64,000 bases of DNA from Stutzerimonas stutzeri (GCA_002387205.1 DGLA01000001.1:62001-126000), one strand, 5' to 3'. Positions 43,384 through 53,053 are shown, counted from the first letter of the stretch. The notes: generated by a model from the sequence alone, not told the origin. Numbers and translations: made by a program.

Positions 43384-45459
43384 ATGAGCGAGCTGGCGGC
43401 GGTGCCGGTTACCGCACTCAAGGGCGTGGGCGCGGCGCTGGCCGAAAAGCTCGCCCGGGTCGGCCTGGAAACCCTTCAGGACCTGCTGTTCCACCTGCCG
43501 CTGCGCTATCAGGACCGCACCCGCATCGTGCCGATCGGTGCGCTGCGTCCCGGTCAGGACGCTGTGATCGAAGGCACCGTGACCGGCGCCGATATCGTCA
43601 TGGGCCGCCGCCGCAGCCTGCTGGTACGCCTGCATGACGGCAGCGGCAGCCTCAGCCTGCGCTTCTACCATTTCAGCCAGGCGCAGAAGGAAGCCCTCAA
43701 GCGCGGCACCCAGGTGCGCTGCTACGGCGAGGCCCGCCCCGGCGCCTCGGGGCTGGAGATCTACCACCCCGAATACCGCGCGCTGACTGACAGCGAGCCG
43801 GTGGCTGTCGAGCAGACCCTGACGCCCATCTACCCGACCACCGAAGGCCTGACCCAACAACGCCTGCGCCAGCTCACCGCCCAGGCCCTGGCACGGCTCG
43901 GCCCGCACAGCCTGCCGGACTGGCTGCCCGACGAGCTGACCCGTGATTACCAGCTGGCCAAGCTCGACGAGGCGATCCGCTACCTGCACCGGCCGCCGCC
44001 AGACGCTGATCTTGAAGAACTTGCCGAGGGCCGCCACTGGGCCCAGCACCGCCTGGCCTTCGAAGAACTGCTGACTCACCAGCTCTCCATGCAACGCCTG
44101 CGTGAAAGCAGCCGCGCCCAGCACGCGCCGCCGCTGCCTGTCGCCCGCGACCTGCCGCAGCGTTACCTGCAGAACCTGGGCTTCCAGCCCACCTGTGCCC
44201 AGCAGCGAGTCGGTGCGGAGATCGCCTACGACCTGGCCCAGGACGAGCCCATGCTGCGCCTGGTGCAGGGCGACGTGGGCGCCGGCAAGACGGTGGTCGC
44301 CGCCCTTGCCGCGCTGCAGGCGCTGGAAGCGGGCTACCAGGTGGCCCTGATGGCGCCCACCGAAATCCTTGCTGAACAGCACTACCTGACCTTCTGCAAA
44401 TGGCTGGAACCGCTGGGCATCGAGGTCGCCTGGCTGGCAGGCAAGCTCAAGGGCAAGGCGCGCACAGCCGCACTGGAGCGCATCGCGGTCGGCTGCCCCA
44501 TGGTGGTGGGCACCCACGCGCTGTTTCAGGATGAAGTGCAGTTCCGCCGCCTGGCCCTGGTGATCATCGACGAACAGCATCGCTTCGGCGTGCAGCAACG
44601 CCTGGCGCTGCGCCGCAAGGGCGTCGAGGGCCGGCTCTGCCCGCACCAGCTGATCATGACCGCCACGCCGATCCCGCGAACCCTGGCGATGAGCGCCTAC
44701 GCCGACCTGGACACTTCGATCCTCGACGAGCTGCCACCGGGCCGCACCCCGGTGAATACCGTGCTGGTGGCCGACAGCCGTCGCCTGGAAGTCATCGAGC
44801 GGGTGCGCTCGGCCTGCAACGAAGGGCGCCAGGCCTACTGGGTCTGCACCCTGATCGAAGAATCCGAGGAGCTGACCTGCCAGGCGGCGGAAACCACCTT
44901 CGAAGACCTCAGCGCCGCCCTCGGTGGGCTGCATGTCGGGCTGATCCATGGCCGCATGAAACCGGCCGAAAAAGCCGCGGTGATGGCCGAATTCAAGGAA
45001 GGCCGCCTGCAACTGCTGGTCGCCACCACCGTCATTGAGGTCGGCGTGGACGTCCCCAACGCTAGCCTGATGATCATCGAAAACCCCGAGCGGCTGGGCC
45101 TGGCCCAGTTGCACCAGCTACGTGGGCGGGTCGGCCGTGGCAGCGCCGCCAGCCATTGCGTGCTGCTCTATCACCCGCCGCTGTCACAGATCGGCCGCGA
45201 ACGGCTGGCGATCATGCGCGAGACCTGCGATGGCTTTGTCATCGCCGAAAAGGACCTGGAGCTGCGCGGCCCTGGCGAAATGCTGGGCACCCGGCAGACC
45301 GGCCTGTTGCAGTTCAAGGTCGCCGACCTGATGCGTGACGCCGATCTGCTCCCCGCCGTCCGAGATGCTGCGCAAGCGCTGCTGGCACATTGGCCGCAAC
45401 ACGTCAGCCCGCTGCTGGAGCGCTGGCTGCGCCACGGCCAGCAGTACGGTCAGGTCTGA
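43384..45459 (+). CDS. recG: ATP-dependent DNA helicase RecG
   Basis: This 691-residue superfamily 2 helicase has a wedge/OB domain (about residues 50-150, RYQDRTRIVPIGALRPG), Walker A in LVQGDVGAGKTVVAALAAL, the DEAH-type box IIDEQHRFGVQQR, motif III TATPIPRTLAMSAYADLD, and motif VI QLRGRVGRGS. RecG reverses stalled forks and processes branched recombination intermediates. Start ATG 43384 directly follows oxyR, so the two are co-transcribed. Confidence 0.97.
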   Translation: MSELAAVPVTALKGVGAALAEKLARVGLETLQDLLFHLPLRYQDRTRIVPIGALRPGQDAVIEGTVTGADIVMGRRRSLLVRLHDGSGSLSLRFYHFSQAQKEALKRGTQVRCYGEARPGASGLEIYHPEYRALTDSEPVAVEQTLTPIYPTTEGLTQQRLRQLTAQALARLGPHSLPDWLPDELTRDYQLAKLDEAIRYLHRPPPDADLEELAEGRHWAQHRLAFEELLTHQLSMQRLRESSRAQHAPPLPVARDLPQRYLQNLGFQPTCAQQRVGAEIAYDLAQDEPMLRLVQGDVGAGKTVVAALAALQALEAGYQVALMAPTEILAEQHYLTFCKWLEPLGIEVAWLAGKLKGKARTAALERIAVGCPMVVGTHALFQDEVQFRRLALVIIDEQHRFGVQQRLALRRKGVEGRLCPHQLIMTATPIPRTLAMSAYADLDTSILDELPPGRTPVNTVLVADSRRLEVIERVRSACNEGRQAYWVCTLIEESEELTCQAAETTFEDLSAALGGLHVGLIHGRMKPAEKAAVMAEFKEGRLQLLVATTVIEVGVDVPNASLMIIENPERLGLAQLHQLRGRVGRGSAASHCVLLYHPPLSQIGRERLAIMRETCDGFVIAEKDLELRGPGEMLGTRQTGLLQFKVADLMRDADLLPAVRDAAQALLAHWPQHVSPLLERWLRHGQQYGQV

Positions 45460-45528
45460 CGCTCGTCGGTAAAGCCTGACCGCTTTAAACCTGACGCTAT
45501 ACTGCGCCGCACGGGAATAAGACGGATC

Positions 45529-46938
45529 ATGCTCATGAACTCGGCTGTCGACACAACAAACCCCCTAACCTTGCCTTCGCTGATCGTTCAACTTCTGGAC
45601 AAGCTGGCATTGCCCTATCGCACCCGCGAGGACAGCGCGGTGCTGGACCCGGCCCAACGCGTACAGGCGATCCTGGTCGATGACGCGATCGGCGCGCTGC
45701 TGGTGCTGTATCCCCGTGACCACCTTCTTGACCTTTCGCGCCTGAGCGAGCTGACCGGACGCCAGCTTTCGGCAGTCAAGCCGGACCGGCTGACACGCAT
45801 GCTGGCCAAGCACAGCCTGCAGGTGTTACCTGGCCTGCCGCCGCTGACCAGCTCCCCGTGCCTCTACGAGGAACGTCTCCTGCAACAGCCGGTGCTCCTG
45901 CTTGAAAGCGGCTATCCCGGCGTGCTCCTGGAAATGGCCAGCACTGACGTCAAGACGCTGTTGAACAAGGCCAGCGCCGGGCAGTTTGCCGTCCCGCTGA
46001 GCGGTATTCATCCCAACCTCGACAGGCCCGACGACGACGGTGCCGAGATCGCACAGGCCGTACAGAGCTTTACCGCGCGTCGCATCCAGAAACGCCTGGA
46101 AGAAACCATCGAGATTCCGCCGCTGGCCCACACGGCACAAAAGATCATCAAGCTGCGTGTCAACCCCGACGCCAGCGTCGACGACATCACTGGCGTCGTG
46201 GAAACCGATCCGGCTCTTGCGGCGCAGGTGGTCAGCTGGGCGGCTTCACCCTACTACCGCGCACCCGGCAAGATCCGCTCGGTGGAAGACGCCATCGTGC
46301 GTGTGCTTGGCTTCGATCTGGTGATCAACCTGGCGCTGGGGCTCGCGCTGGGCAAGACTCTGAGCCTGCCCAAGGATCAGCCGCAACAGGCCACGCCCTA
46401 CTGGCAGCAGGCGATCTATACCGCCGCGGTAATCGAAGGCCTGAACCGTGCGATTCCACGCCCGCAGCGCCCGGAGGCTGGGCTCAGCTACCTGGCGGGG
46501 CTGCTGCACAACTTCGGTTACCTGGTACTGGCCCACGTGTTTCCGCCGCACTTCTCGCTGATCTGCCGGCACCTGGAGGTCAATCCGCACCTGACCCACA
46601 GCGTGGTGGAGCAGCACTTGCTGGGTATTACCCGGGAACAGATTGGCTCCTGGTTGATGCGCTACTGGGGCATGCCGGACGAGTTGTCCACCGCCCTGCG
46701 CTTCCAGCATGACCCCGATTACCAGGGCGAGCACGCCGGCCATGCGAACCTGGTATGCCTCGCCGTGCGCCTGCTGCGCAACCGGGGTATCGGCTCCGGT
46801 CCTTACAACGAGATCCCGCAAGGCCTCTTCGATCGCCTCGGGTTGACCCGCGAGAAGGCCAACGAGGTGGTCACCCGGGTGCTTGACGCCGAAGCCGCCC
46901 TGCGCGCCCTGGCCACCCAGATAAACCCGGCGCAATAA
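45529..46938 (+). CDS. YbaK-like domain fused to HDOD domain protein
   Basis: This 469-residue protein has an N-terminal part of about 160 residues resembling YbaK/ProX aminoacyl-tRNA deacylases (LPYRTREDSAVLDPAQRVQAILVDD, LSELTGRQLSAVKPDRL) and a C-terminal HDOD domain from about 180 (EIPPLAHTAQKIIKLRVNPDASVDDITGVVETDPALAAQVVSWA, given in part). HDOD domains resemble HD phosphohydrolases but lack activity and act as signalling scaffolds. The key Lys of YbaK deacylases is not obvious, so the N-domain may be only a binding module. ATG 45529 and 45535 are both possible starts. Confidence 0.82.
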   Translation: MLMNSAVDTTNPLTLPSLIVQLLDKLALPYRTREDSAVLDPAQRVQAILVDDAIGALLVLYPRDHLLDLSRLSELTGRQLSAVKPDRLTRMLAKHSLQVLPGLPPLTSSPCLYEERLLQQPVLLLESGYPGVLLEMASTDVKTLLNKASAGQFAVPLSGIHPNLDRPDDDGAEIAQAVQSFTARRIQKRLEETIEIPPLAHTAQKIIKLRVNPDASVDDITGVVETDPALAAQVVSWAASPYYRAPGKIRSVEDAIVRVLGFDLVINLALGLALGKTLSLPKDQPQQATPYWQQAIYTAAVIEGLNRAIPRPQRPEAGLSYLAGLLHNFGYLVLAHVFPPHFSLICRHLEVNPHLTHSVVEQHLLGITREQIGSWLMRYWGMPDELSTALRFQHDPDYQGEHAGHANLVCLAVRLLRNRGIGSGPYNEIPQGLFDRLGLTREKANEVVTRVLDAEAALRALATQINPAQ

Positions 46939-46943
46939 GACCG

Positions 46944-46979
46944 GGCGAAGTCCGAGGCGGCACCGCCCCGGACTTCGCC
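46944..46979. terminator. Strong hairpin between convergent HDOD and gspM genes
   Basis: GGCGAAGTCCG (46944-46954) pairs perfectly with CGGACTTCGCC (46969-46979), and inside it GGCGG pairs with CCGCC. It sits between two convergent stop codons. No T run follows on either strand. Confidence 0.6.
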
Positions 46980-47002
46980 ACGACCAGCGGGTGCGACCGC
47001 CG

Positions 47003-47515
47003 CTAACCCTCGGCGCGGAAACTCACCCGCGCATCCACCAGACCGTCGCCCACCTGGGTGATGCTGACCTCGGCAAGACTGGCACCGGCTGCCTGCAGCT
47101 GGTCGAACCAGGTCAGCAACGTCGAATATGACGCACCAGGAAGGGTGACCTGCAAGCTGCCATCGTTGCCATTGTCGAAGCTCTCGATGGCCAGGCCGCT
47201 CTGCTGGGCACTCTGAGTGACCAGCCCCTGCAGTTGCTCGGGTGCCAGAGAGACCGGATTGCTGCGCGACATCTGCCGCGCGAGCTCAGTGTTCTGCTCG
47301 AGATAGGCATGCAGCTCGCGCTCCTGCTGAAAGTACGCCTGCGCATCGCGCACACGCTGCTGTGCCGGCTGCCAGAGCAGCACATAGAACAGCACCACCA
47401 GCAGGAAGGCCCCCAGCAGGGTCAGCGACAGTCGTTCGCGCGGTTGCAGCCGCTGCCAGCGCAACCACAGCGGCGATTCGGCCAGGCGTACCCGCATCTG
47501 CTGTTTCAGGTTCAT
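47003..47515 (-). CDS. gspM: Type II secretion protein GspM
   Basis: This 170-residue bitopic inner membrane protein has a short cytoplasmic N-terminus, one membrane segment (LSLTLLGAFLLVVLFYVLLW, about 29-48), and a periplasmic ferredoxin-like domain. GspM binds GspL in the inner membrane platform. It is the last gene of the gsp operon and its start overlaps the end of gspL by four bases. Confidence 0.9.
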   Translation of the reverse strand: MNLKQQMRVRLAESPLWLRWQRLQPRERLSLTLLGAFLLVVLFYVLLWQPAQQRVRDAQAYFQQERELHAYLEQNTELARQMSRSNPVSLAPEQLQGLVTQSAQQSGLAIESFDNGNDGSLQVTLPGASYSTLLTWFDQLQAAGASLAEVSITQVGDGLVDARVSFRAEG

Positions 47516-48654
47516 CCCCTGCCTCCAATCACAACACGTGCGCTGACGGCGTCACCGTCGCGGCTGGCCGAGCCGAGCTGAACGCTCTCCCCCGTTTCAC
47601 CCAGCCGCTGGCGCAACTGCTCGAGTACCGCGAAATCGCTGGCCCGCACCTGCAGGGCCAGATCGCCCCGGGCCTGGTTGTAATCCAGTTGGCCGATCGA
47701 CACCGGAATGCCTTCGCCCAGTGCCAGCGCCACCTCGTTCAGCAGCCGCATGAATTCTGCCGAGGCGCCGGCGCTCTGACCGATGTGTTCGTCGAACTGG
47801 GCGCGCAGGTTGACGATGCGGCGGTCCTCTGGAAACAGCTCGGTGTACAGCGCGCGACTGGCTTCGGCATAGCGCTCTGCCTGGCTGTCCAGCGTCCAGG
47901 CCTGGACCAGGTTGAACACCAGCTGCACCGCCAGCACCAGGGCCAGCACGATCATCACCGGCTTCCACCGGCCAAGGCCCGTCCCTGCGGCCTGTATGGC
48001 GAAGTCGCCCTGGGCCAGGTTCAACGCAGCGGCGCGCCCCGCGGCAAGAAAGCGATAGGGGCTCTCCACCTGCCCGTACTCATCCAGCGGGGATGGTCCC
48101 TCGGCCATGGTGCCATGGCCACGAAGAGGCCCAGGGCATTGCCCGGCCAGATGCGGCCATTGCGTGCTGTCGAAGGCCAGCCGGGCTTCCGGGCTGCCGC
48201 CAAGCAATGCACGCCCGTCAATGAACAGCAGCTGGGTTCCATCGCGCGGCAGCAGGTCGGCGTCGACGTGGATGGCGACGATGGTCAGGCCGCCGGCCCG
48301 CAAGTCGTCCAGCCATCCCGCGAGCAGCTGACGCCGGATGGCAATGACCCGACGCCGCCCATCCTCCAGCGCATCGCCATGGGTCAGGTGCAGGTCATCG
48401 ACGTTTTCAGCGAGCAGCTCTTCCACCGCATAGGCCAGCGCCTGGTTGACCCAGCGCGCCTTGCGCGTCGGCAGGTTGACTGCGAACGAACTGCAGACCT
48501 CCGCCGGCAGAACCAGGGTGATGGCCGCTGGTGCTCGCTCGATAACGCTCGCCAGCGGCATCCAGCCCTCGTCGCCCTCGCCCGGCAGCCAGTAGACGCG
48601 GCTATCGCTGTCGATCCGGGCGCCGCAGTCAGCGGGCAGAAACAGGCAGTCCAT
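47512..48654 (-). CDS. gspL: Type II secretion protein GspL
   Basis: This 380-residue protein has an actin-like cytoplasmic domain (about 1-235), one membrane segment (VMIVLALVLAVQLVFNLVQAW) and a periplasmic ferredoxin-like domain that pairs with GspM. The cytoplasmic part recruits the GspE ATPase. Only three bases separate it from the gspK stop codon, indicating a tight operon. Confidence 0.9.
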   Translation of the reverse strand: MDCLFLPADCGARIDSDSRVYWLPGEGDEGWMPLASVIERAPAAITLVLPAEVCSSFAVNLPTRKARWVNQALAYAVEELLAENVDDLHLTHGDALEDGRRRVIAIRRQLLAGWLDDLRAGGLTIVAIHVDADLLPRDGTQLLFIDGRALLGGSPEARLAFDSTQWPHLAGQCPGPLRGHGTMAEGPSPLDEYGQVESPYRFLAAGRAAALNLAQGDFAIQAAGTGLGRWKPVMIVLALVLAVQLVFNLVQAWTLDSQAERYAEASRALYTELFPEDRRIVNLRAQFDEHIGQSAGASAEFMRLLNEVALALGEGIPVSIGQLDYNQARGDLALQVRASDFAVLEQLRQRLGETGESVQLGSASRDGDAVSARVVIGGRG

Positions 48655-48657
48655 CGG

Positions 48658-49641
48658 CTATCGATCTCCATCACTTGTTAATCGGGGCAGCCGTGGCGGC
48701 TGCCCCAGGTTGCGCTGCAGCACGCGGACTTCGCCGCTGTCTTCGCGCCGCAACTGGCTCACCAGGGCCAGGCGGCGGTCAGCCAGGCGCACCTCGCTGA
48801 TGGCCTGGAAGAATTGACTGGTCACAGCAAGGTTGGTGCCCTGCAGTTGGACACCACCAAGCGCAGGTTGCGCCATGAAGCTGGCCGTGTCACGAAACGG
48901 AGCCGCCTGGCGCGCCTTGACCAGCGATTCGGCAGCGCTGGGGCTGAGGCTGTCGGCAAGGCTGGACAGCACAGTGACACTGGCCGTGTTGACGTTCAGC
49001 GGCGTATCGGCTGGCAAGGCGGCGACGTGGGGCGCCAGACGCTGAAAATCCTCGTCGCGCATGCCAAGCAACAGGCGCAGCTCGGAGAGATCCTCCAGCC
49101 GTCTGCCCGCCGTGCGGTACGGCGGATCGAGTAGCAGATAGGCGTTGTCCTCCGCGCCCAGTTTACCGCTGGGTTGCTGATCGCTGTCCAGCCAGTCGAC
49201 CAGGCGTTCCCCATAGGGCTCGGTGATCTGCAGGCGCAGCAGCAGGCGTCGGAACTGCGCCAGCGCCGCCGCGTTGGGCTGCTGTTGCTGCACCAGGCTG
49301 TTGAGATTGAAGCGCCCAGCCAGGTCCTCGATACGCACCTGCACCTGACCCTGCCCTTCGTCGAGGTCGTAGGCCGGTTGCGGCAGCGCCCAGGGTTCGA
49401 GCAGGTGATCTACGGCCGGTTGCCCGGTGCCATTGCCCGAGGCCTGCAAATCGCCGCGCAGCATCGTCTGCGCAAGGGCTTCACCGCCCAGCGCGTAGTG
49501 CCAGGCCTGGCGCGCCTGCATCTGGTTGCCGGTGCCGCGAATCGACAGCTGCTGACGGGCGATCATCCCGGCGCAGACCACGGTAACGATCGCCACCACC
49601 AGCAAGACGGTAATCAGCGCGACGCCGCGCTGGGCTTTCAT
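48658..49641 (-). CDS. gspK: Type II secretion minor pseudopilin GspK
   Basis: This 327-residue tip pseudopilin has a short leader with the prepilin processing site MKAQRG/VALITVLLVVAIVTVV. As usual in GspK, the residue at mature position 5 is not Glu (here Thr). The large globular domain contains RFNLNSLVQQQQ and LPADTPLNVNTASVTVL, characteristic of the family. With GspI and GspJ it forms the complex at the tip of the pseudopilus. Confidence 0.93.
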   Translation of the reverse strand: MKAQRGVALITVLLVVAIVTVVCAGMIARQQLSIRGTGNQMQARQAWHYALGGEALAQTMLRGDLQASGNGTGQPAVDHLLEPWALPQPAYDLDEGQGQVQVRIEDLAGRFNLNSLVQQQQPNAAALAQFRRLLLRLQITEPYGERLVDWLDSDQQPSGKLGAEDNAYLLLDPPYRTAGRRLEDLSELRLLLGMRDEDFQRLAPHVAALPADTPLNVNTASVTVLSSLADSLSPSAAESLVKARQAAPFRDTASFMAQPALGGVQLQGTNLAVTSQFFQAISEVRLADRRLALVSQLRREDSGEVRVLQRNLGQPPRLPRLTSDGDR

Positions 49642-50360
49642 TGCATCTCTCCCACGCCACCGGGCTCCGGCACGCCCTGCGAGTCCGGCTGGATGAACTC
49701 GGGCGCCGGCGTCGGCCCGTCCGGCAGCCGCAGCAGCCGGGTGATGGTGCCGTAGCGTTGATGGTCGAACGATACCTCGACGGCGATCGGCAAGCGGCGC
49801 GCCTGTTCATCCGGGTCACCGCGACCAAACTCGAACGGCGGCCACTCCTCGTGCCAGGTGTTTTCCGCATCCAGATATCGCAACCGCAGCGCAAGCACGT
49901 TGTCGAGCACCGGCTGCACCCGTGGCTCACTGTCGACGTCGCGATCGAGCACAACCCAGTAAAGGCGCTCCAGTCTGTCGCCGGCCAGGCGCCAGCGCAC
50001 CCGTTGCAGGTTGGCCCGGCGCATCCCGGTGGGGTTGCGCCAACCGCTGCGGGTAAACTCCAGCGACACCCCATCCTCGGCACCGGACGACTGGCCGATA
50101 AAGGCGTTCTGTTCATCACCATAGCCGTCGCGCACCGGTCGCGGCACGGCCTGAACGAGGTCACGCTCAAGACTCCACATCGCGCGGCCCAGCTCACGCA
50201 GCTGGATTTCCTGGGCGCGCACCACCTCGTCACTGCGCATCACCGCTTCAAGCATGCGGTAGGTGGCAAGCCCCAAGAGCGCAAACAGCGCGATGGCGAT
50301 CAGCAGCTCCAGCAGCGTGAAGCCGCCCATGACGCCCCGCCTGGCAGACCGGTTGCTCAT
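49638..50360 (-). CDS. gspJ: Type II secretion minor pseudopilin GspJ
   Basis: This 240-residue protein has a prepilin leader ending at MGG/FTLLELLIAIALFALLGLATYRM with Glu at mature position 5, and the GspJ pattern MWSLERDLVQAVPRPVRD. It overlaps gspK by four bases. It is part of the pseudopilus tip with GspI and GspK. Confidence 0.92.
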   Translation of the reverse strand: MSNRSARRGVMGGFTLLELLIAIALFALLGLATYRMLEAVMRSDEVVRAQEIQLRELGRAMWSLERDLVQAVPRPVRDGYGDEQNAFIGQSSGAEDGVSLEFTRSGWRNPTGMRRANLQRVRWRLAGDRLERLYWVVLDRDVDSEPRVQPVLDNVLALRLRYLDAENTWHEEWPPFEFGRGDPDEQARRLPIAVEVSFDHQRYGTITRLLRLPDGPTPAPEFIQPDSQGVPEPGGVGEMQ

Positions 50361-50764
50361 GGGTCGACGCCAACAAAGCCGGTGAGGCTGGTGACCGCAC
50401 GATCTTCAACGGAGCCGGCCCCTGAGCCGCGACGCCCTTCAGCCGCGGCCACCCAGACGCGGATACGCAGCAGGCCAGGCGTGCCGCTGGTTTGCACTTC
50501 GCTCAGGGTCTGCCATTGGCGCCCGCCGAACTCCAGCGCCAGGTCCTCTCGCCCAAGGCTCGGGGCCGGTTGTTGCAGCTGCAGTTCGGTCATGCGGTTG
50601 TCGGCGATCCAGCCGGCCAGCGTCAGGGCCTCCAGTCGTCCGGCGTTGCTTACGCTGCGCCCGACTGCAGTCAGTACGACGGCTGCGACGATAGCGAAGA
50701 TGGCCAGCGCCACCAGCACCTCGAGCAGGGTAAAGCCGCCCGAACGCAGCGGGCGGCGGCTCAT
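50357..50764 (-). CDS. gspI: Type II secretion minor pseudopilin GspI
   Basis: This 135-residue protein has the prepilin site RSGG/FTLLEVLVALAIFAIVAAVVL. The typical GspI motif after the helix, NAGRLEALTLAGWIADNRMTELQL (in part), is present. It overlaps gspJ and gspH by four bases on each side. Confidence 0.92.
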   Translation of the reverse strand: MSRRPLRSGGFTLLEVLVALAIFAIVAAVVLTAVGRSVSNAGRLEALTLAGWIADNRMTELQLQQPAPSLGREDLALEFGGRQWQTLSEVQTSGTPGLLRIRVWVAAAEGRRGSGAGSVEDRAVTSLTGFVGVDP

Positions 50765-51336
50765 CGACGGACTTCCACAGGCGCCGCGACAGGCATGCGA
50801 AAGCCATCGCTGGTCACCTTCCAGCGAGTGCCACCGGGGCGCTGGTCGGACAGAGTCAGGGTAAAGGGAGACAGTTCGCCGCTGGACAGGACCAGCAGCT
50901 GTGGCTGGACCCTTGGCGCACGTCGGCGCTCACGGTCTCTGTCATCGGAAAGCCCGGCCGGGTCGTCCTCCCCTTTGACCGGGGCGACCAGCTTCAGCGG
51001 TGTGCCGTCGAGCTCCAGCTCCAGACGCATCCACTCCGGAGGGTGATGAGCCTTGCTGTCACCTGCGTCGCGCCAGCGTGCATCGGCCTCGTCATAATGC
51101 ATCACCCGGTAGCCATCCTGCCTGATAAGAAGGCCATATTCGCGGCTGTCGAGCACGGCCTCATCGGCCATCAGGCTGATCAGGGTTGCCAGGCGTTGCG
51201 CTTCATCGCGGATTTCCCGGGATGAACTGGAACTGCCCATCGAAAACACCACCAGGCCCACCAGGCTGCCGAGAATGACGATCACCACCATCAGCTCGAT
51301 CAGCGTGAAGCCGCTCTCCTGGCGCGACCTAGGCAT
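50761..51336 (-). CDS. gspH: Type II secretion minor pseudopilin GspH
   Basis: This 191-residue protein has the prepilin site QESG/FTLIELMVVIVILGSLVGLVVF, followed by EAQRLATLISLMADEAVLDSREYGL, the conserved GspH stretch. A charged segment (DDRDRERRRAPRVQPQ) forms an exposed loop. It lies three bases downstream of gspG. Confidence 0.9.
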   Translation of the reverse strand: MPRSRQESGFTLIELMVVIVILGSLVGLVVFSMGSSSSSREIRDEAQRLATLISLMADEAVLDSREYGLLIRQDGYRVMHYDEADARWRDAGDSKAHHPPEWMRLELELDGTPLKLVAPVKGEDDPAGLSDDRDRERRRAPRVQPQLLVLSSGELSPFTLTLSDQRPGGTRWKVTSDGFRMPVAAPVEVRR

Positions 51337-51339
51337 GGA

Positions 51340-51780
51340 TCAGAGGTCCCAGTTACCGATGTCCGCGTTCAGGTCAGAACCGCCCTGCTTGCCGTCCGCC
51401 CCATAGGAATACAGGTCGTACTGGCCCTCGGTGCCCGGCGAGAGGTACTGGTATTCGTTGCCCCATGGATCTTTCGGCACGCGCTTGAGATAACCGTCGC
51501 GGTTCCAGTTTTTCGGCTGGGGATTGCCGCCGGGCTTCTCCACCAGCGCATCCAGCCCCTGCTGGGTGCTGGGGTAGGAATAGTTGTCCAGCTTGTACAT
51601 GTCCAGCGCCGCGCCGATGGCCTTGATGTCGCCCTTGGCCACGGTGACCTTGGCCTGATCCGGGCGGTTCATCACCTGCGGCACTACCAGCGCGGCGAGG
51701 ATCCCGAGAATCACCACCACCACCATGATTTCGATGAGGGTGAAGCCCCTCTGCTTGTATCGCTTCAACGTCATGCTCAC
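51340..51780 (-). CDS. gspG: Type II secretion major pseudopilin GspG
   Basis: This protein of about 146 residues has the prepilin site KQRG/FTLIEIMVVVVILGILAALVV with Glu at mature position 5, and the major pseudopilin core WNRDGYLKRVPKDPWGNEY with the C-terminal calcium-binding region rich in Asp (GADGKQGGSDLNADIGNWDL). The start is GTG 51780, overlapping the gspF stop, or ATG 51774 two codons later. It forms the body of the pseudopilus. Confidence 0.96.
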   Translation of the reverse strand: MSMTLKRYKQRGFTLIEIMVVVVILGILAALVVPQVMNRPDQAKVTVAKGDIKAIGAALDMYKLDNYSYPSTQQGLDALVEKPGGNPQPKNWNRDGYLKRVPKDPWGNEYQYLSPGTEGQYDLYSYGADGKQGGSDLNADIGNWDL

Positions 51781-52994
51781 TAGCCCACCAGTTGATTGAG
51801 AGAAAGAATCGGCAGCAGGATCGCCAACACGATCACCAATACCACAGCCCCCATGAACACCAGCATGAAGGGTTCGAATAGTCCCACCATCAGCGAGATC
51901 TGCGCGGCCAGGTCGTTTTCCTGGTTGCGCGCGGTGCGGGCAAGCATCTGGTCCAGCTCGCCGGATTTCTCGCCGCTGGCGATCATGTGCAGCATCATCG
52001 GCGGGAACTCGCCCGTCGCATCCAGCGCACGAGTCAGGCTGCCACCCTCGCGCACCCGCTGCGCCGCCTCGATGACCTTGTCGCGGATGCGCAGATTGGC
52101 AATCACCGCAGCGGCAATCCCCAGCGCATCCACCAGTGGCACGCCACTACGCGTGAGGATAGCCAGGGTCGAGGCGAAGCGCGCCGTATTGGTCGCCCGT
52201 GACAGCCGCCCCACGAGTGGAATGCGCAGGATCAGCGCATGCCAGCGCCGTCGCAGGTTCTCGTCGCGCAGCGCCTGGCGCAGGCCCAGGCCGGTCACCA
52301 CGATCACCACCAGCATCAGCCAGCCCCAGCGCTGCACCGCCTCGCTCACCGCGATCAGCCCGGTTGTCAGCGCCGGCAGTTGCTGGCCGGTATTGACGAA
52401 CACCTTCACCACGTCCGGCACCACATAGCCGAGCAACAGGATGACGATCGCTAGCGAGGCCACCAGCAGGATCACCGGGTATAGCAGCGCCAGCTGGATC
52501 TTCTGCCGCGACTGCTGGCGCTGGTCGGTGTAGTCGGCCAACTGGTCGAGGACCAGCCCGAGATGCCCGGCGTGTTCGCCTGCCGCAACCGTGGCGCGAT
52601 AGAGCTCCGGAAAGGCCGACGGATATTCACGCAGCGACCCCGCCAGGCTATGTCCTTCCATCACCCGGGCGCGCACCGCCAGCAGCATCGATTTGATCTT
52701 TTGCGACGAACTCTGGGCCGCCGCCGCTCGCAGGGCTTCCTCGATGGGCAGCGCGGCCTGCACCAGGGTCGCCAGGTGGCGGGTGACCAGTGCCAGATCA
52801 CGTGCCGACAACCCTCGACCAAAGGCAAAGCCGCTACCGCCGGTGTCTTCCTTCGCCTTGGCCTGCTTGACCTCCAGGGGCGACCACTGCTTTTCGCGCA
52901 GCAGCTGCCGCGCCTGCCGTGGGCTGTCGGCCTCGATCAGGCCCTTCTGCTCGCGGCCCCGAGGGTCAAGCGCGACGTATTCGAAGGCCGCCAT
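51780..52994 (-). CDS. gspF: Type II secretion inner membrane platform protein GspF
   Basis: This 404-residue protein has two similar cytoplasmic domains and three membrane segments (about 170-195, 222-245, 375-398). It opens with MAAFEYVALDPRGREQKGLIEADSPRQ (in part), the usual GspF N-terminus, and ends GAVVLVIVLAILLPILSLNQLVG. ATG 52994 is preferred to a start eight codons upstream. Unlike most gsp operons, about 207 bases separate it from gspE. Confidence 0.95.
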   Translation of the reverse strand: MAAFEYVALDPRGREQKGLIEADSPRQARQLLREKQWSPLEVKQAKAKEDTGGSGFAFGRGLSARDLALVTRHLATLVQAALPIEEALRAAAAQSSSQKIKSMLLAVRARVMEGHSLAGSLREYPSAFPELYRATVAAGEHAGHLGLVLDQLADYTDQRQQSRQKIQLALLYPVILLVASLAIVILLLGYVVPDVVKVFVNTGQQLPALTTGLIAVSEAVQRWGWLMLVVIVVTGLGLRQALRDENLRRRWHALILRIPLVGRLSRATNTARFASTLAILTRSGVPLVDALGIAAAVIANLRIRDKVIEAAQRVREGGSLTRALDATGEFPPMMLHMIASGEKSGELDQMLARTARNQENDLAAQISLMVGLFEPFMLVFMGAVVLVIVLAILLPILSLNQLVG

Positions 52995-53035
52995 CAGCGT
53001 CGCGCCCCCCGCGAGCAAACGCCGCAGCGACCTAG

Positions 53036-53053
53036 GGCGGGTTCTAACCCGCC
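53036..53053. repeat. Perfect inverted repeat between gspE and gspF
   Basis: GGCGGGTT (53036-53043) and AACCCGCC (53046-53053) pair across CT. It lies in the unusual 207-base gap inside the gsp operon. The form resembles dispersed intergenic repeats of pseudomonads. Once transcribed it would form an mRNA hairpin that might change the gspE to gspF expression ratio. Confidence 0.6.
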
